NCBI GenBank assembly: GCA_001871115.1
Contig: MNUR01000011.1
Coordinates: forward strand, 1-62,746
Length of the DNA: 62,746 bases
Reading direction: 5' to 3'
From: Elusimicrobia bacterium CG1_02_56_21
GTDB taxonomy: Bacteria > Elusimicrobiota > Elusimicrobia > Elusimicrobiales > UBA9959
Of the stretch, positions 1-9,200 are shown in pieces. The notes beneath the pieces were generated by a model. The model was not told where the DNA came from, ran no database searches, and saw only the letters and a list, made by a program, of their open reading frames with translations. Within the stretch, counting starts at the first letter, position 1; every line of letters starts with the position of its first letter. The position numbers and the translations under genes are program-made.

Positions 1-1
1 T

Positions 2-1345
2 GCTTCGGCCTACTGGGGAATAAACGCCGGCCGCGCCGCCGAGAATTTCCCTGTGAGCGGCCGCAAGATAAATCCGCGCCTTATAACGGCCTATTGTCAT
101 ATCAAAAAAGCGGCCGCAGCGGTCAATGCACGGTCCGGGCGCTTGGGCAAGGCTAAAGCCCGGGCTATAATCCGCGCGGCTGACGAGGTTCTGTCCGGCT
201 TTTTGCGGGACCAGTTCATCGTCGACAGGTTTCAGGCAGGCGCCGGGACCAGTACCAATATGAACGTTAACGAGGTGCTCTGCAACCGCGCGCTGGAAAT
301 TCTCGGGTATAAGAAAGGGCGCTACGACATTTTATCGCCTAACGACCACGTTAATATGGGGCAATCCACCAATGACACCTATCCGACAGCGGCGCATCTC
401 GCCGCGCTGGCGGCGCTGAAAGATTTCTACGCGGAGGCCGGGCGCCTCGCGGCCTCGCTGGCGGGGCGGGGTAAGGAATTTTCCGGGATCCTTAAAAGCG
501 GGAGGACTCATCTGCAGGACGCCGTCCCTGTGCTTCTTGGGCGGGAGTTCTCGGCTTACGCGGCGGCTATCAGCGCTTCTCTGCGTCACGTAGTCCGGAC
601 TGCCGCCGACCTGAAAGAACTGGGTATCGGCGGATCCGCGGCGGGCACGGGAATGAATACTCACCCGGCTTTCTCCAGGGGCATGGCCAGGGAACTTTCC
701 AGGCTGACCGGTTTCAGGCTGCGCAAAGCGGCGGACCTGATGCATGCGATGCAGTCCCAGGCGCCCGTGGGCCGTGTTTCCTCGTCTATGCGCGATTTCG
801 CGGTGGAACTTGGGCGCATAGCTAATGATCTCAGGCTTCTTTCTTCCGGCCCGGCCACCGGTCTGGCGGAAATACGCCTTCCCGCGGTGCAGGCTGGCAG
901 TTCGATCATGCCCGGGAAGGTAAATCCTTCCATCCCGGAAATGGTCAATATGGTCTGTTTTCACGCTATAGGCAGCGACCTGGGGGTTTCCCTGGCAGTG
1001 AGTGCCGGCCAGCTGGAACTTAACGTTATGATGCCGCTTATTGCCGAGAACCTTCTTGAATCTGTAGATCTGCTGACTGCGGCCTGCCGCCAACTGGCGC
1101 TGCGCTGTGTGGACGGGATCTCGGCGGATCCAGCCCGCTGCGGGGATTATGCCTACCGTTCCATGGGCCTGGCTACCGCGCTGGCGCCGTCTATAGGCTA
1201 TCTGGCTGCCGCCGATATCGCAAAACGCGCGCTCGCCGGCGGAAAAACTATTTCGGAACTGCTTGAGAAAGAAGGCAGGATTCCGAAGAAAGTTCTTGCG
1301 GACCTGCTGGACCCTGTAAAGATGACCCGCCCGGACCAAAAATAA
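2..1345 (+). CDS. aspartate ammonia-lyase / class II fumarase family protein, 5' end cut by window
   Basis: Fumarase/aspartase superfamily enzyme that eliminates ammonia (aspartase) or water (fumarase) to give fumarate; cytosolic. The family signature GSSIMPGKVNP and the GRTHLQDAVP segment are present. Details lean to aspartase: GAGTS-NMN-NEV, NDHVN-QSTND-YPT and GQLELNVM-P resemble aspartase more than fumarase C, although the G in MPGKVNP is fumarase-like. The reading frame is open to the window edge, and residues before the GTG at 53 (YWGINAGRAAENFP) match the conserved N-terminal segment of the family. The gene therefore starts upstream of the window and the GTG is internal. It converges on oleD, leaving 66 bp between the stops. 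Substrate assignment is uncertain; family assignment is firm. Confidence 0.85.
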   Translation, partial: ASAYWGINAGRAAENFPVSGRKINPRLITAYCHIKKAAAAVNARSGRLGKAKARAIIRAADEVLSGFLRDQFIVDRFQAGAGTSTNMNVNEVLCNRALEILGYKKGRYDILSPNDHVNMGQSTNDTYPTAAHLAALAALKDFYAEAGRLAASLAGRGKEFSGILKSGRTHLQDAVPVLLGREFSAYAAAISASLRHVVRTAADLKELGIGGSAAGTGMNTHPAFSRGMARELSRLTGFRLRKAADLMHAMQSQAPVGRVSSSMRDFAVELGRIANDLRLLSSGPATGLAEIRLPAVQAGSSIMPGKVNPSIPEMVNMVCFHAIGSDLGVSLAVSAGQLELNVMMPLIAENLLESVDLLTAACRQLALRCVDGISADPARCGDYAYRSMGLATALAPSIGYLAAADIAKRALAGGKTISELLEKEGRIPKKVLADLLDPVKMTRPDQK

Positions 1346-1411
1346 TTCCGGTCCGGGGAGTGCGTCCTGAAAGCGCCCGGGTATTTTAGCGGAAATTCCG
1401 CCGCTCTTGCT

Positions 1412-2413
1412 TTATGCGCTCTGCGTTTCCTGCTTAAGCCATGCCTCCAGGTTATTCATCCCCTGCTCTATCGTCACCGAAGGCATATAGCCGAGGTCTC
1501 TCCCGGCAGCCGAGATATTGAACCAGTGCGCCGTGGTGAGCTGCTGCAGTACAAAACGGGTAAGCGGCGGCTCTTTTTTTGCTCCCGCCAGCCTGAAGGC
1601 GGTTTCCATAATGTAAGCCGCGGCGGAGGCAGGCCCATAGGGCACGGATTTTGTCACAGGAGGCGCTCCGGCCGCCGCAAGCAGCATGTTGATTATCTCC
1701 CAGTTGGGGCGGGGGTCGCCCTGGGAAATAAAATAAGCTTTTCCCGCGCAGGCAGCCACTGGGGAAAGTTTTTCGGCCGCCAGCCAGTGCGCCATGGCGG
1801 CGTCGGCGATATAGGTGGTGTCTATAAGTTTATTGAAATCCCCTATCCGCCTGATCTTCCCGGCCCTGCCCCGCGATATTATCCGGGAGACCAGGTGGTC
1901 ATGCCCCGGTCCCCATACGAGGTGAGGCCTCAGGGCTATGGTAGCGAGCCCGGGGGTATTGGCGGCCAGAACCAACTGCTCGGCCAGGGCTTTTGTCTGG
2001 GCGTAAAAAGAGTCGAAACTCCCTGGATAGGGCGCGGTTTCGTCCCAGCCTTCTACGTCTCCGCCGGCGAATACCACGCTGGGGGAGCTGGTAAAAATAA
2101 ACCGGGAGACGCCGGAGTTCTTTGCTCCGGCCAGGAGGTTTGCGGTGCCTTCAACATTAGCGGCGTGAAAATCCTTGTAACTGCCCCACATTCCGACCTT
2201 GGCCGCAGCGTGGAAGACCGTATCGCAGCCGCGGCAGGCGGCGGCCGCTGTTTCCCGGTCAGCCAGATCTCCCCTCAGGCACTCCACTCCCAGCTTTGAC
2301 AACTTCGGGGACTCCCCGCGTGAAAGACTGCGCACTGACACGCCCCTGCTCAGCAGGAGTTCTACTATCGCCCCGCCCAGGAAGCCGCCTCCGCCGGTGA
2401 CTAAAGCTTTCAT
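1412..2413 (-). CDS. oleD: OleD, NAD(P)-dependent 2-alkyl-3-oxoalkanoate reductase
   Basis: Extended short-chain dehydrogenase of 333 residues. In the olefin pathway OleD reduces the 2-alkyl-3-keto acid made by OleA to the 2-alkyl-3-hydroxy acid. The N-terminal Rossmann motif TGGGGFLG (residues 6-13) and the catalytic Tyr137-Lys141 pair (YAQTK) with an upstream TSS serine (about 109-110) are visible. The family alone would allow a sterol dehydrogenase-type epimerase. The OleD call comes from its place as the last gene of an oleABCD set: its start overlaps the oleC stop by 4 nt (ATGA), implying coupled translation. The perfect palindrome GCGGAAATTCCGC at 1389-1401 lies just past the stop but lacks a T-run, so no terminator is called. 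Confidence 0.88.
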   Translation of the reverse strand: MKALVTGGGGFLGGAIVELLLSRGVSVRSLSRGESPKLSKLGVECLRGDLADRETAAAACRGCDTVFHAAAKVGMWGSYKDFHAANVEGTANLLAGAKNSGVSRFIFTSSPSVVFAGGDVEGWDETAPYPGSFDSFYAQTKALAEQLVLAANTPGLATIALRPHLVWGPGHDHLVSRIISRGRAGKIRRIGDFNKLIDTTYIADAAMAHWLAAEKLSPVAACAGKAYFISQGDPRPNWEIINMLLAAAGAPPVTKSVPYGPASAAAYIMETAFRLAGAKKEPPLTRFVLQQLTTAHWFNISAAGRDLGYMPSVTIEQGMNNLEAWLKQETQSA

Positions 2414-4023
2414 GTCGCAATCCCGGCTTTGAGTCTTTCCTGTGCCCAGAGAGCCAGCTTTTCGCGGGAGATCTTGGCGTTATGGCGTATGTCCACGGGA
2501 AAGCCGGGATGGTAAAGTATGGTCTTTATATTCTTTGTGTGCTCATGCGCGGCGCCCAGGGCCAGAAGTTCTTTGGTAAGCGACTCTCGCTGCGGAGCTT
2601 TCCCGGAAAGCTCTACGCAGAGCACCGGGGTCTGCCTGCCGGGCTGTCCCCTCCCGACGAGGGCGGTGCGCCGGACCTCAGGATGGGCGTTGAAAACGGT
2701 CTCGCAGGGTATGGTGAAAAGGGTTGTCCCGGCGGTTATTACCCGGTGGCTTTTCCTGCCGCAGAACCATAGCCGTCCTTCGGGATCTTTCCAGCCGGTG
2801 TCGCCCATCCTGTGATACAACTCCCCGCCGGGGCCGCGTATCTTTGCGAGCGCGGTGCTGCTCTCCTTTCCGAAATATTCTCCGGAGACTACAGGGCCCT
2901 TTACCGCGATTTCTCCTATTTCTCCGTTTTCTACGAGCAAATCCTCGGACCAGAGAGGTATCGGGGTGTCGAATAGCCTGATAATAAATGTTTCCATCCC
3001 TTCCCAGGTCCTGCCTACGCAGATGCCGGGTAGGCCGGGCTTAAGGCCCGCCAGTTCCCCGCTCGAGATGCAGGATACCGGCAGAGCCTCCGTGGCGCCG
3101 TAAGGGGTGAAGACCTGAATGTCCGGCGGCAGCATCTTAAGGGTTCTGGCTATTATAGCGGGAGAGACTGGCGCTCCGCAGGAGATCACGCGTTTTAAGG
3201 CGGGCAGCTTTGCCCCGGTTTTTTCTCCGTAGCGGCTGAGGGTGTCTATCAGGGCAGGTGAGCCGAAGATCTGCGCGGCGCCGTATTTGTTTATCAGGCC
3301 CGAGAGCATCCCGGGGTCTACTTCAGCCGGCCGGGTGAAGTCCATTTCCGGGATCACTATAGTAAGTCCGAGAGCGACGTCGAAAAGGGCGAAGAGCGGG
3401 AAAGTGGGGACGGAGGCCGAGCCGGGTTCTATCTGGAAATATTTCTTAAGCATCGCCGCCTGCGAGGCGAACATTGAATGGGTATAAACCGCGCCTTTAG
3501 GCGCTCCTGTGCTGCCGGAAGTGAACAGTATCGCGGCTTCTTCCGGGGTGACCGCCGGAGAGGGCGCCCCGGCTCCCAGCCGTCTGATGTCTTCAAGGTT
3601 GAGCCCGCCCCAGAACCACTTTCTGCCGGCGGTTATAAATATCCTGAGGGATTTTGCGGCCCAGCGCAGGATCAGCCTTGCTGCCTGAGCCTTCGGAATT
3701 CCTATAAAAGCTTCAGGCCTGGCTTCTTCAAGGCAGGCGCGCATATTTGCCGGGCCTATTCCCGGGTCAATCAGGACGATAACCGCCCCGGCGCGGAACA
3801 GGGCGAAGGTGAGCGCTATGAAATCTACCGAAGGGGGAACCATGAGCGCCGTACGGAGCCCGGGCTTTATGCCGGCGCTAGCCAGGCCTGCTGCAAGCAG
3901 AGAAATTTCCGCTTCCAGCTCCCTGAATGTAACCGTCCTGCCGCCGGCTATAACGGCAGGGCTGTCGGGAACGGAGGCGGCCAGTTCCGTGATCGTGGAA
4001 GATATGTTTTTTGGATCAGGCAT
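2410..4023 (-). CDS. oleC: OleC, beta-lactone synthetase (AMP-forming ligase family)
   Basis: Acyl-adenylate-forming (ANL) enzyme of 537 residues. OleC uses ATP to convert the 2-alkyl-3-hydroxy acid into a beta-lactone. The P-loop FTSGSTGAPKG is at residues 167-177, the YGATE motif at about 308-312, and the GDTGW motif with the ribose-binding aspartate at about 408. A C-terminal segment HNAKISREKLALWA corresponds to the small lid domain. By sequence alone it could be an acyl-CoA ligase; neighbours OleA, OleB and OleD point to OleC. The ATG has no strong Shine-Dalgarno sequence. The 121 bp upstream, between oleB and oleC, carry a 13-bp inverted repeat that is listed separately. Confidence 0.88.
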   Translation of the reverse strand: MPDPKNISSTITELAASVPDSPAVIAGGRTVTFRELEAEISLLAAGLASAGIKPGLRTALMVPPSVDFIALTFALFRAGAVIVLIDPGIGPANMRACLEEARPEAFIGIPKAQAARLILRWAAKSLRIFITAGRKWFWGGLNLEDIRRLGAGAPSPAVTPEEAAILFTSGSTGAPKGAVYTHSMFASQAAMLKKYFQIEPGSASVPTFPLFALFDVALGLTIVIPEMDFTRPAEVDPGMLSGLINKYGAAQIFGSPALIDTLSRYGEKTGAKLPALKRVISCGAPVSPAIIARTLKMLPPDIQVFTPYGATEALPVSCISSGELAGLKPGLPGICVGRTWEGMETFIIRLFDTPIPLWSEDLLVENGEIGEIAVKGPVVSGEYFGKESSTALAKIRGPGGELYHRMGDTGWKDPEGRLWFCGRKSHRVITAGTTLFTIPCETVFNAHPEVRRTALVGRGQPGRQTPVLCVELSGKAPQRESLTKELLALGAAHEHTKNIKTILYHPGFPVDIRHNAKISREKLALWAQERLKAGIAT

Positions 4024-4066
4024 TGTCTTTAGCGGGCTTTTATCATGAAATCTGCTTTCCCGGCTA

Positions 4067-4147
4067 TAGCCGCAAAGAAAAACAGGAAGTACAAGGGTCG
4101 GAGGAAAGTGCTTTTTATTCCGGGTGTCTTGCGCTTCTTTGCGGCTA
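4067..4147. repeat. 13-bp inverted repeat spanning the oleB-oleC gap
   Basis: TAGCCGCAAAGAA at 4067-4079 is repeated exactly in reverse complement at 4135-4147. The right arm covers the oleB stop codon region and 55 bp separate the arms. In the oleB-oleC transcript this could form a long-stem structure. A second small palindrome, GGCTATAGCC, lies at 4062-4071 and overlaps the left arm. No T-run follows, so this is not a classical terminator. Function unknown. Confidence 0.6.
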
Positions 4148-5044
4148 ATTCTTTCCGACGAAACTTTTTATAAGAGGAACAACTTCCTCTTTGGCGTCCT
4201 CAAGGATATAATGCCCGCAGTCGGGGTAGCTGTGTATCTCGGCAGCGGGGAACCTGCGTTTCCATTCTTCCAGGAAGAAATGGTCGAAAACGAAATCTTT
4301 AAGTCCCCAGCAGATCAGCGTCGGAAGAGAGGCCAGTGAGTTCAGCTTGTCCTGGGTTTCCCTGACTACGGGATAAGCTTTGTCGGCAGGACCTAAAGGA
4401 ATATCCTCTACAAATCGCAGGGTGGCTATGCGGCTGTTCCAGCTGTTATAAGGAGCCGCATAGGCCCGGCGAAGCTCCGCGCTCATCCGCTTGCGCTTGC
4501 AGCCTGCCCAGGCCGCCCCGCGGGCGAAAGCGTTGAAGCCGCGTATCAGCAGGGCGCCCAGAGGGGTGCGGCAAAGGCGCAGGGGAGCGGGAAAAGATTT
4601 GCCTTCCGGCAGGAAGAAGGCGCCGGTGTTGAGGATAACCAGTTTCTCTATGCGGCCCGGGTGGCGCGCGGCATAAGTCATCCCTATCATCCCGCCCCAG
4701 TCATGCACTACCAGCGTGATATTTTCTTTTATCCCCAGGCTGTCCAGGAGGAACTCAAGGTCGTCTGCGCGGTTTTTAAGGGTGTAGTCGTAGGCTTCGT
4801 CTCCGGGTTTATCGGAAAGCCCGCAGCCTATATGGTCCGGTACTATAACACGGTTAGCGCCCCGCAGTTCCAGGGCGAGGTTCCTGTAATAGAAGGACCA
4901 GGAGGGATTGCCGTGCACCATTACCACGGGTTTGCCTTTGCCTTCGTCGAGGTAATGCATCTTTGCGCCGCTTTTCAGGGCCAGGAATTTGCCGGTGAAA
5001 GGGTAAAGCGCCCGGGTAACTCCGTCGGGAAGATAAGGGGTCAT
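4145..5044 (-). CDS. oleB: OleB, beta-lactone decarboxylase (haloalkane dehalogenase-like alpha/beta hydrolase)
   Basis: Alpha/beta hydrolase of 299 residues in the haloalkane dehalogenase branch. OleB opens the beta-lactone made by OleC and releases CO2, leaving a cis-olefin. The oxyanion-hole motif HGNPSW is at residues 44-49, the nucleophile Asp115 lies in VHDWGG, a candidate acid is Asp250 or Asp254, and the catalytic His278 lies in DCGHY. An aspartate rather than serine nucleophile is what known OleB and dehalogenases share. The gene begins 10 nt after the oleA stop and sits in full oleABCD order, which favours OleB over a true dehalogenase. Confidence 0.88.
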   Translation of the reverse strand: MTPYLPDGVTRALYPFTGKFLALKSGAKMHYLDEGKGKPVVMVHGNPSWSFYYRNLALELRGANRVIVPDHIGCGLSDKPGDEAYDYTLKNRADDLEFLLDSLGIKENITLVVHDWGGMIGMTYAARHPGRIEKLVILNTGAFFLPEGKSFPAPLRLCRTPLGALLIRGFNAFARGAAWAGCKRKRMSAELRRAYAAPYNSWNSRIATLRFVEDIPLGPADKAYPVVRETQDKLNSLASLPTLICWGLKDFVFDHFFLEEWKRRFPAAEIHSYPDCGHYILEDAKEEVVPLIKSFVGKN

Positions 5045-5054
5045 AGTTTAAAAA

Positions 5055-6071
5055 TTACCACTCCATTCCGAGCATTATAGTGTTAAGGCCGCTGCCTATG
5101 CCCAGGAAAGCCACTTTATCGCCGGCGTTCAGAAATTCCCGTTCGTCGGCTATCGCTGCGGCGGCCGGCAGGGCTACCGTGCCCATGTTACCGAGGTATT
5201 CGTAGGTGGAGAAATCTTTGCTTTCTGGAATACCCAGGGCGTCGAGAACGTTTTTTTTATGCGCGCCGCCTACCTGGTGGCAGATGACTTTGCTGAAATC
5301 CCCGGAGCCGAGGTTCAGTTCAGCCAGCAGGTCGGACCAGGTGTCACGGCCGAGGGCTACGCCGTATTTGAGCACCGCGGTGGCGTCGGTGGACATCTTA
5401 TCCCTGTGCCAGACGCAGAGCTTATTATGCTCGCAGGCGGAGCGGTATACCCCGCCCAGCAGTTTGTGTTTCTTATGAGCGCCTAAAGAGCCGTCGGTAA
5501 GGACTACGGCCGCCGCGCCGGAGCCGCCGGTGAGGGTGGCGAGGGAAAGGCGGAAATTATCAAAAGACCTGTCGGCCAGCATTGCTTCTATCATGCTGTC
5601 GTTTATCTCGCGGGAAGATTCGCAGGAGACTACCAGCCCGGCTTTGATCTGGCCCAGCTCTATGCGGTTGGCGATATCCAGGATCCCGTTGAGGACTCCC
5701 AGGCAGGCGTTGGAGATGTCGAAAACAGCCGTGGAGGGCTTTATGCGCAGCTTGTCGGCTACCGCGGTGGCGGTGGCGGGTTCGCTGTGCTCGCGGCAGA
5801 CTCCTGCGTAGATAAGGGCGCCGAGGTCCGCTGCCGGCAGTCCGGCCTGTTCCAGGGCTTTGCCGGCGGCCAGGGCGGCGCCTTCGGAGAGGGAGAAGCC
5901 GGGGTTCCACCAGCGGCGCTCGCGGATGCCTGTGAGGGCTTCAAGCTGGCCCGGGGGGATATGGAGGGTGTCGAGCATGGGGATAATGCGTTTCTCAAGC
6001 TCGGAAGAAGTGACAACATTGGGCCCGAGCTCGTAGCCGATTGAGTCTATAAAAACTTTAGTGTATTTCAT
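5055..6071 (-). CDS. oleA: OleA, acyl-CoA head-to-head condensing thiolase
   Basis: Thiolase-superfamily enzyme of 338 residues. OleA joins two activated fatty acyl chains by non-decarboxylative Claisen condensation to a 2-alkyl-3-keto acid, the first committed olefin step. The catalytic Cys123 sits in SNACLG, with His265 (CHQVG) and Asn295 (LGNMG). Glu97 (SEPAT) matches the glutamate base that distinguishes OleA from FabH. The spacing of Glu, Cys, His and Asn (26, 142 and 172 residues relative to Cys) equals, from memory, that of Xanthomonas campestris OleA (Glu117, Cys143, His285, Asn315). The gene follows pfaC after a 215-bp structured spacer; only a weak ribosome binding site is seen. Confidence 0.93.
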   Translation of the reverse strand: MKYTKVFIDSIGYELGPNVVTSSELEKRIIPMLDTLHIPPGQLEALTGIRERRWWNPGFSLSEGAALAAGKALEQAGLPAADLGALIYAGVCREHSEPATATAVADKLRIKPSTAVFDISNACLGVLNGILDIANRIELGQIKAGLVVSCESSREINDSMIEAMLADRSFDNFRLSLATLTGGSGAAAVVLTDGSLGAHKKHKLLGGVYRSACEHNKLCVWHRDKMSTDATAVLKYGVALGRDTWSDLLAELNLGSGDFSKVICHQVGGAHKKNVLDALGIPESKDFSTYEYLGNMGTVALPAAAAIADEREFLNAGDKVAFLGIGSGLNTIMLGMEW

Positions 6072-6286
6072 TTAAATCCCGTTTAACGGCACTAAACCTG
6101 GCGCAGCCGCCGCCTGGACCGGAGCGCAAAACGCGCAAGAAAGTGGCGCTTCGCACCACGCGGCCACTCCACCGTGGCCTCGCTCCGTGTTCGCCCGCCG
6201 CGCTTATGCGAGCGGCGGGCTCTCCGGGGGTTTTGTTAACCCGGTCCGAGCGCCGCCTGCGGAGCCTGCCGTAAATAAATTGCCTT
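6072..6286. promoter_or_regulatory. structured pfaC-oleA intercistronic spacer with a chain of hairpins
   Basis: This 215-bp gap is far longer than the other spacers of the operon except oleB-oleC. It holds several perfect or near-perfect hairpins in a row: GCGC arms at 6124-6127/6133-6136, a GTGGTGC stem at 6143-6159, GGCCAC/GTGGCC at 6162-6167/6174-6179, and a 9-bp GC-only stem at 6193-6201/6212-6220. A CCGGGGG/CCCGG pair follows at about 6224-6243. No open frame of note and no AT-rich promoter are visible. It could protect or process the mRNA between the pfa and ole halves, or be an intergenic repeat family. Confidence 0.55.
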
Positions 6287-9200
6287 CTAAACCGCTCTTA
6301 CCGTAAAATCTTTCATCTGGTAGATGACCAGGCCGTCCACTATCAAAAAGCCGTCCGCGCGCAGTATTTTTCTTTCGTCGTCTGCGCCGGTTATGACGGC
6401 TTCTACGGTGACCAGTTTGTTCTTCTGCACTATCTGGCCGCGGTAGACCCACTGGTGTTTTTCGTTTAAAGCCATGGCTTCAAAGCGGGTGTGGGCGGGC
6501 AGGTCTTTCCATCTGCGGGCCGCGGCAGTTTTTATTAAATTTATAAACGACTCGAGGCCCAGGGAGCCGGGGCAGACGGGGTCCTGGTAAAAATGCGCTT
6601 TAAAAAACCATTCGTCCGGGTTTACCTTTTTGAGGCCGCGGATAAAGCCCTGTTTTTTGGGCCCGCCGTCCGGAATATAGGTTTCTACGGAGTCCAGCAT
6701 TATCAGTTTTTCTCCGGGGAGCCCGGGGACCGAGTTAAGCTGAAGTTCTTCGCTCCTGGCGGCTTCTTCGGCCGTGGGGTTGTGCTTGGCGGCGCCCCGC
6801 ACGCCCAGCTGCTCCGACAGGGATTTTTTGGAGAAGAAGCCGAACTGGGTGCCGCCTTTGTAAACGGTGCGTCCCCTGCAGAGGACTTCCAGGTCGTAAT
6901 CCTGTATTATCATCCCGCCGGATTGAGATACTTTTGTGATCTTGACTTTAGTGGTCAGGATCCCGGAGCCGGGGAAAACTTCGGCGTACTGAACGGCCGT
7001 GCCGCCGAGGTTCCTGAAAGAGAGGTCGGTGGGGCTTGTGAGCGCGCTGCCCAGGTACGCCGCCAGCCAGCCGCAGGGCTGGAGGGCAACTTCAAGCAGC
7101 ACCGCGAAAGGCATGGAGGACTGTCCTCCGTCCTTGAAATACCATTCACCCGGGGGGACGTCGTATTCGGCCTCAATGCTGCCGCCGGAAGCCAGCTCCC
7201 ATTGTTTGCAGCCTTCTATCTTAACAATGCGGTCCAGGAATTTATAGGGGTCGCCCGGGAGCCTGGCGATTACTCTCCCGGAATCGAAGATCTTGTATCT
7301 GTCGCCGAAAGCCTCAGAGGGTTTCCCTGTAGCGAAAGCGGTGATGCTGGCATTGCCGAAGACAGCCGTTTTAGGCGCGGCTGCGGCCGGTTCGGCCCCG
7401 CCGGCGGCCCAGAAGCGCTCTATCTCCGCCCGCGTGGTTCCGCCCATCCTTATGGACATATCGTGAATGTGTATGATGCGTTTGCCGTCGGCGTACATGA
7501 AAGCGTCGGCTATCGCGTAAGGCCGGCCGCCGTCCGCCTGGTAGCCTATTTCTTTAACGATAATTTCATACATCGCTTTCTTGGTGGACGGCAGGACCTG
7601 GCCGCGGCATTCCAGCCGGCTGGTAATTCCGGGGACCGGTTCGTACCAGCAGGCGCCGGCCTCGGCTACCCAGCCCAGGCGAAGGAGGAAAATGCGGAAA
7701 GTGTGCAGGCAGCATTCGTACATGAGGGTTCCCGGCATCACATGGTCGTCCGTGAAATGACAGGCCATATGCCAGTCGTCGGGATGGATGTCCGTCTCGC
7801 CCTGTATGCTGCCGAGCCCGTAGCGTCCGCCGCGCGGGGCCATTTCCAGAACCCGGTCCACTAGCTTCATCCTGCCTGAAGGCAGCCCCACGGGATTGCT
7901 TAAGGGGAGCCCCTCGAAAACTTTGCCGAAACATTCCGCGTACCTGCCTTCCCGCAGCGCGTCTATCTTTGCGTCGCTGTATGATTCCGAAATTCCGACC
8001 ACAGGGGCGGGGATTTTCCAGTCAGGAGCGGTTACTCCCGGGGCCGGGGCGGTTTCCTCGGCTGTCAGGACTACGCCTTTGCCTCTGGCCAGTTCTTCGT
8101 CCGTGAAGAAGCCTGCGCAGCCTTTTTTCATGCTGAGCAGCGGGCGGCCGGCTACGGTGCTTTCGTAATTAAAGAAGAACAGCCAGATGTCTCCGTGCCT
8201 GGCGAAGCGCTCTATGTTGATGTCGTAGTGGATGACGTCCCCGGCCAGCGGCAGGCCCTGGTGGAAAGTCACTTCGGCGTCCAGCAGGCGGTAAACGGCT
8301 TTGCCTTTTGTGCGGTCGTCGATGCCGAGGTAGCCGCAGAGGAAAAGGTCGGCCTGTCCCGCCTCTACGGCGATGCAGGTGGGGATGCGCCCGCAATCCA
8401 GGTACCAGGCGCCGGGTTTAACGTCGTGCTCGGTGATTACTTTGCCGGAGGTTAATGAGCCGGCTTCTCCGCGGACGCTCAGTATCCTGTCCACCAGCAT
8501 CAGCGGTTCGTCAGGCAGGCGTACCCTGGTAGGGTAGGTATCGGCGGAGGCGAACTTGGGGCCCAGGACCTTGGCGATAGAGCCCACCGCGAACTCGAGG
8601 CATTGTTCGCGGGTCATGAAGACTTCTGGCGCGGCCATGGGCGTAGGGGCTGGAGCCGGGGCCGCCGTTTTTGCGGGTAGAGCTGCAGAAGAGTGTCCGC
8701 CCAGGGCTTTCATCAGGGTGTTCTGGAATTCTATATTCCTGGACTGAATAGAAGTGAAATTATTGGACAGCCTCAGGAAGACTTCATGCGCTTTGGCTTT
8801 GGCGGCCGTAGCGGCGGAAAAATTTTGAAGGTAAGCCGGTCCCTGGGCAGGGGACTGGGGGGGAAAAGCTGCCGGCCGGGCGGGAGCCGGGAAAGTCGCC
8901 GGAGCGGCCTGCGGCGCCTTGATCTCGGCCGGCCGGGGCGCGGAGGCAGCCGGGCTTATGGCCGGTGCTTCCGCTACTTCAACCCAGGTCTTTTTAGGGG
9001 TCCAGCTGAATTTAACCGGCGGCAACACCGAAAGGGCGGCGCGGATCATCGCTTTTTTAGCGGGGGGATCCTGATGACCGGCTGCGAGGGAATCTCTGCC
9101 GTAAAGAGCGTGCAGGTCTACGGGGGCCCTCTCGGCTATGAGCCTGGCCAGCAGCCTTAAGACGGTTCCGGTTTCCGGCTGGTTTTTTACGCAGGCGGAT

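Noticed and set aside
1346..1411. Terminator between the aspartase-like gene and oleD
   Set aside because: Only a 13-bp palindrome (1389-1401) without a T-run on either strand.
4145..5044. Haloalkane dehalogenase
   Set aside because: The fold and Asp nucleophile fit, but the position within oleABCD makes OleB far more likely.
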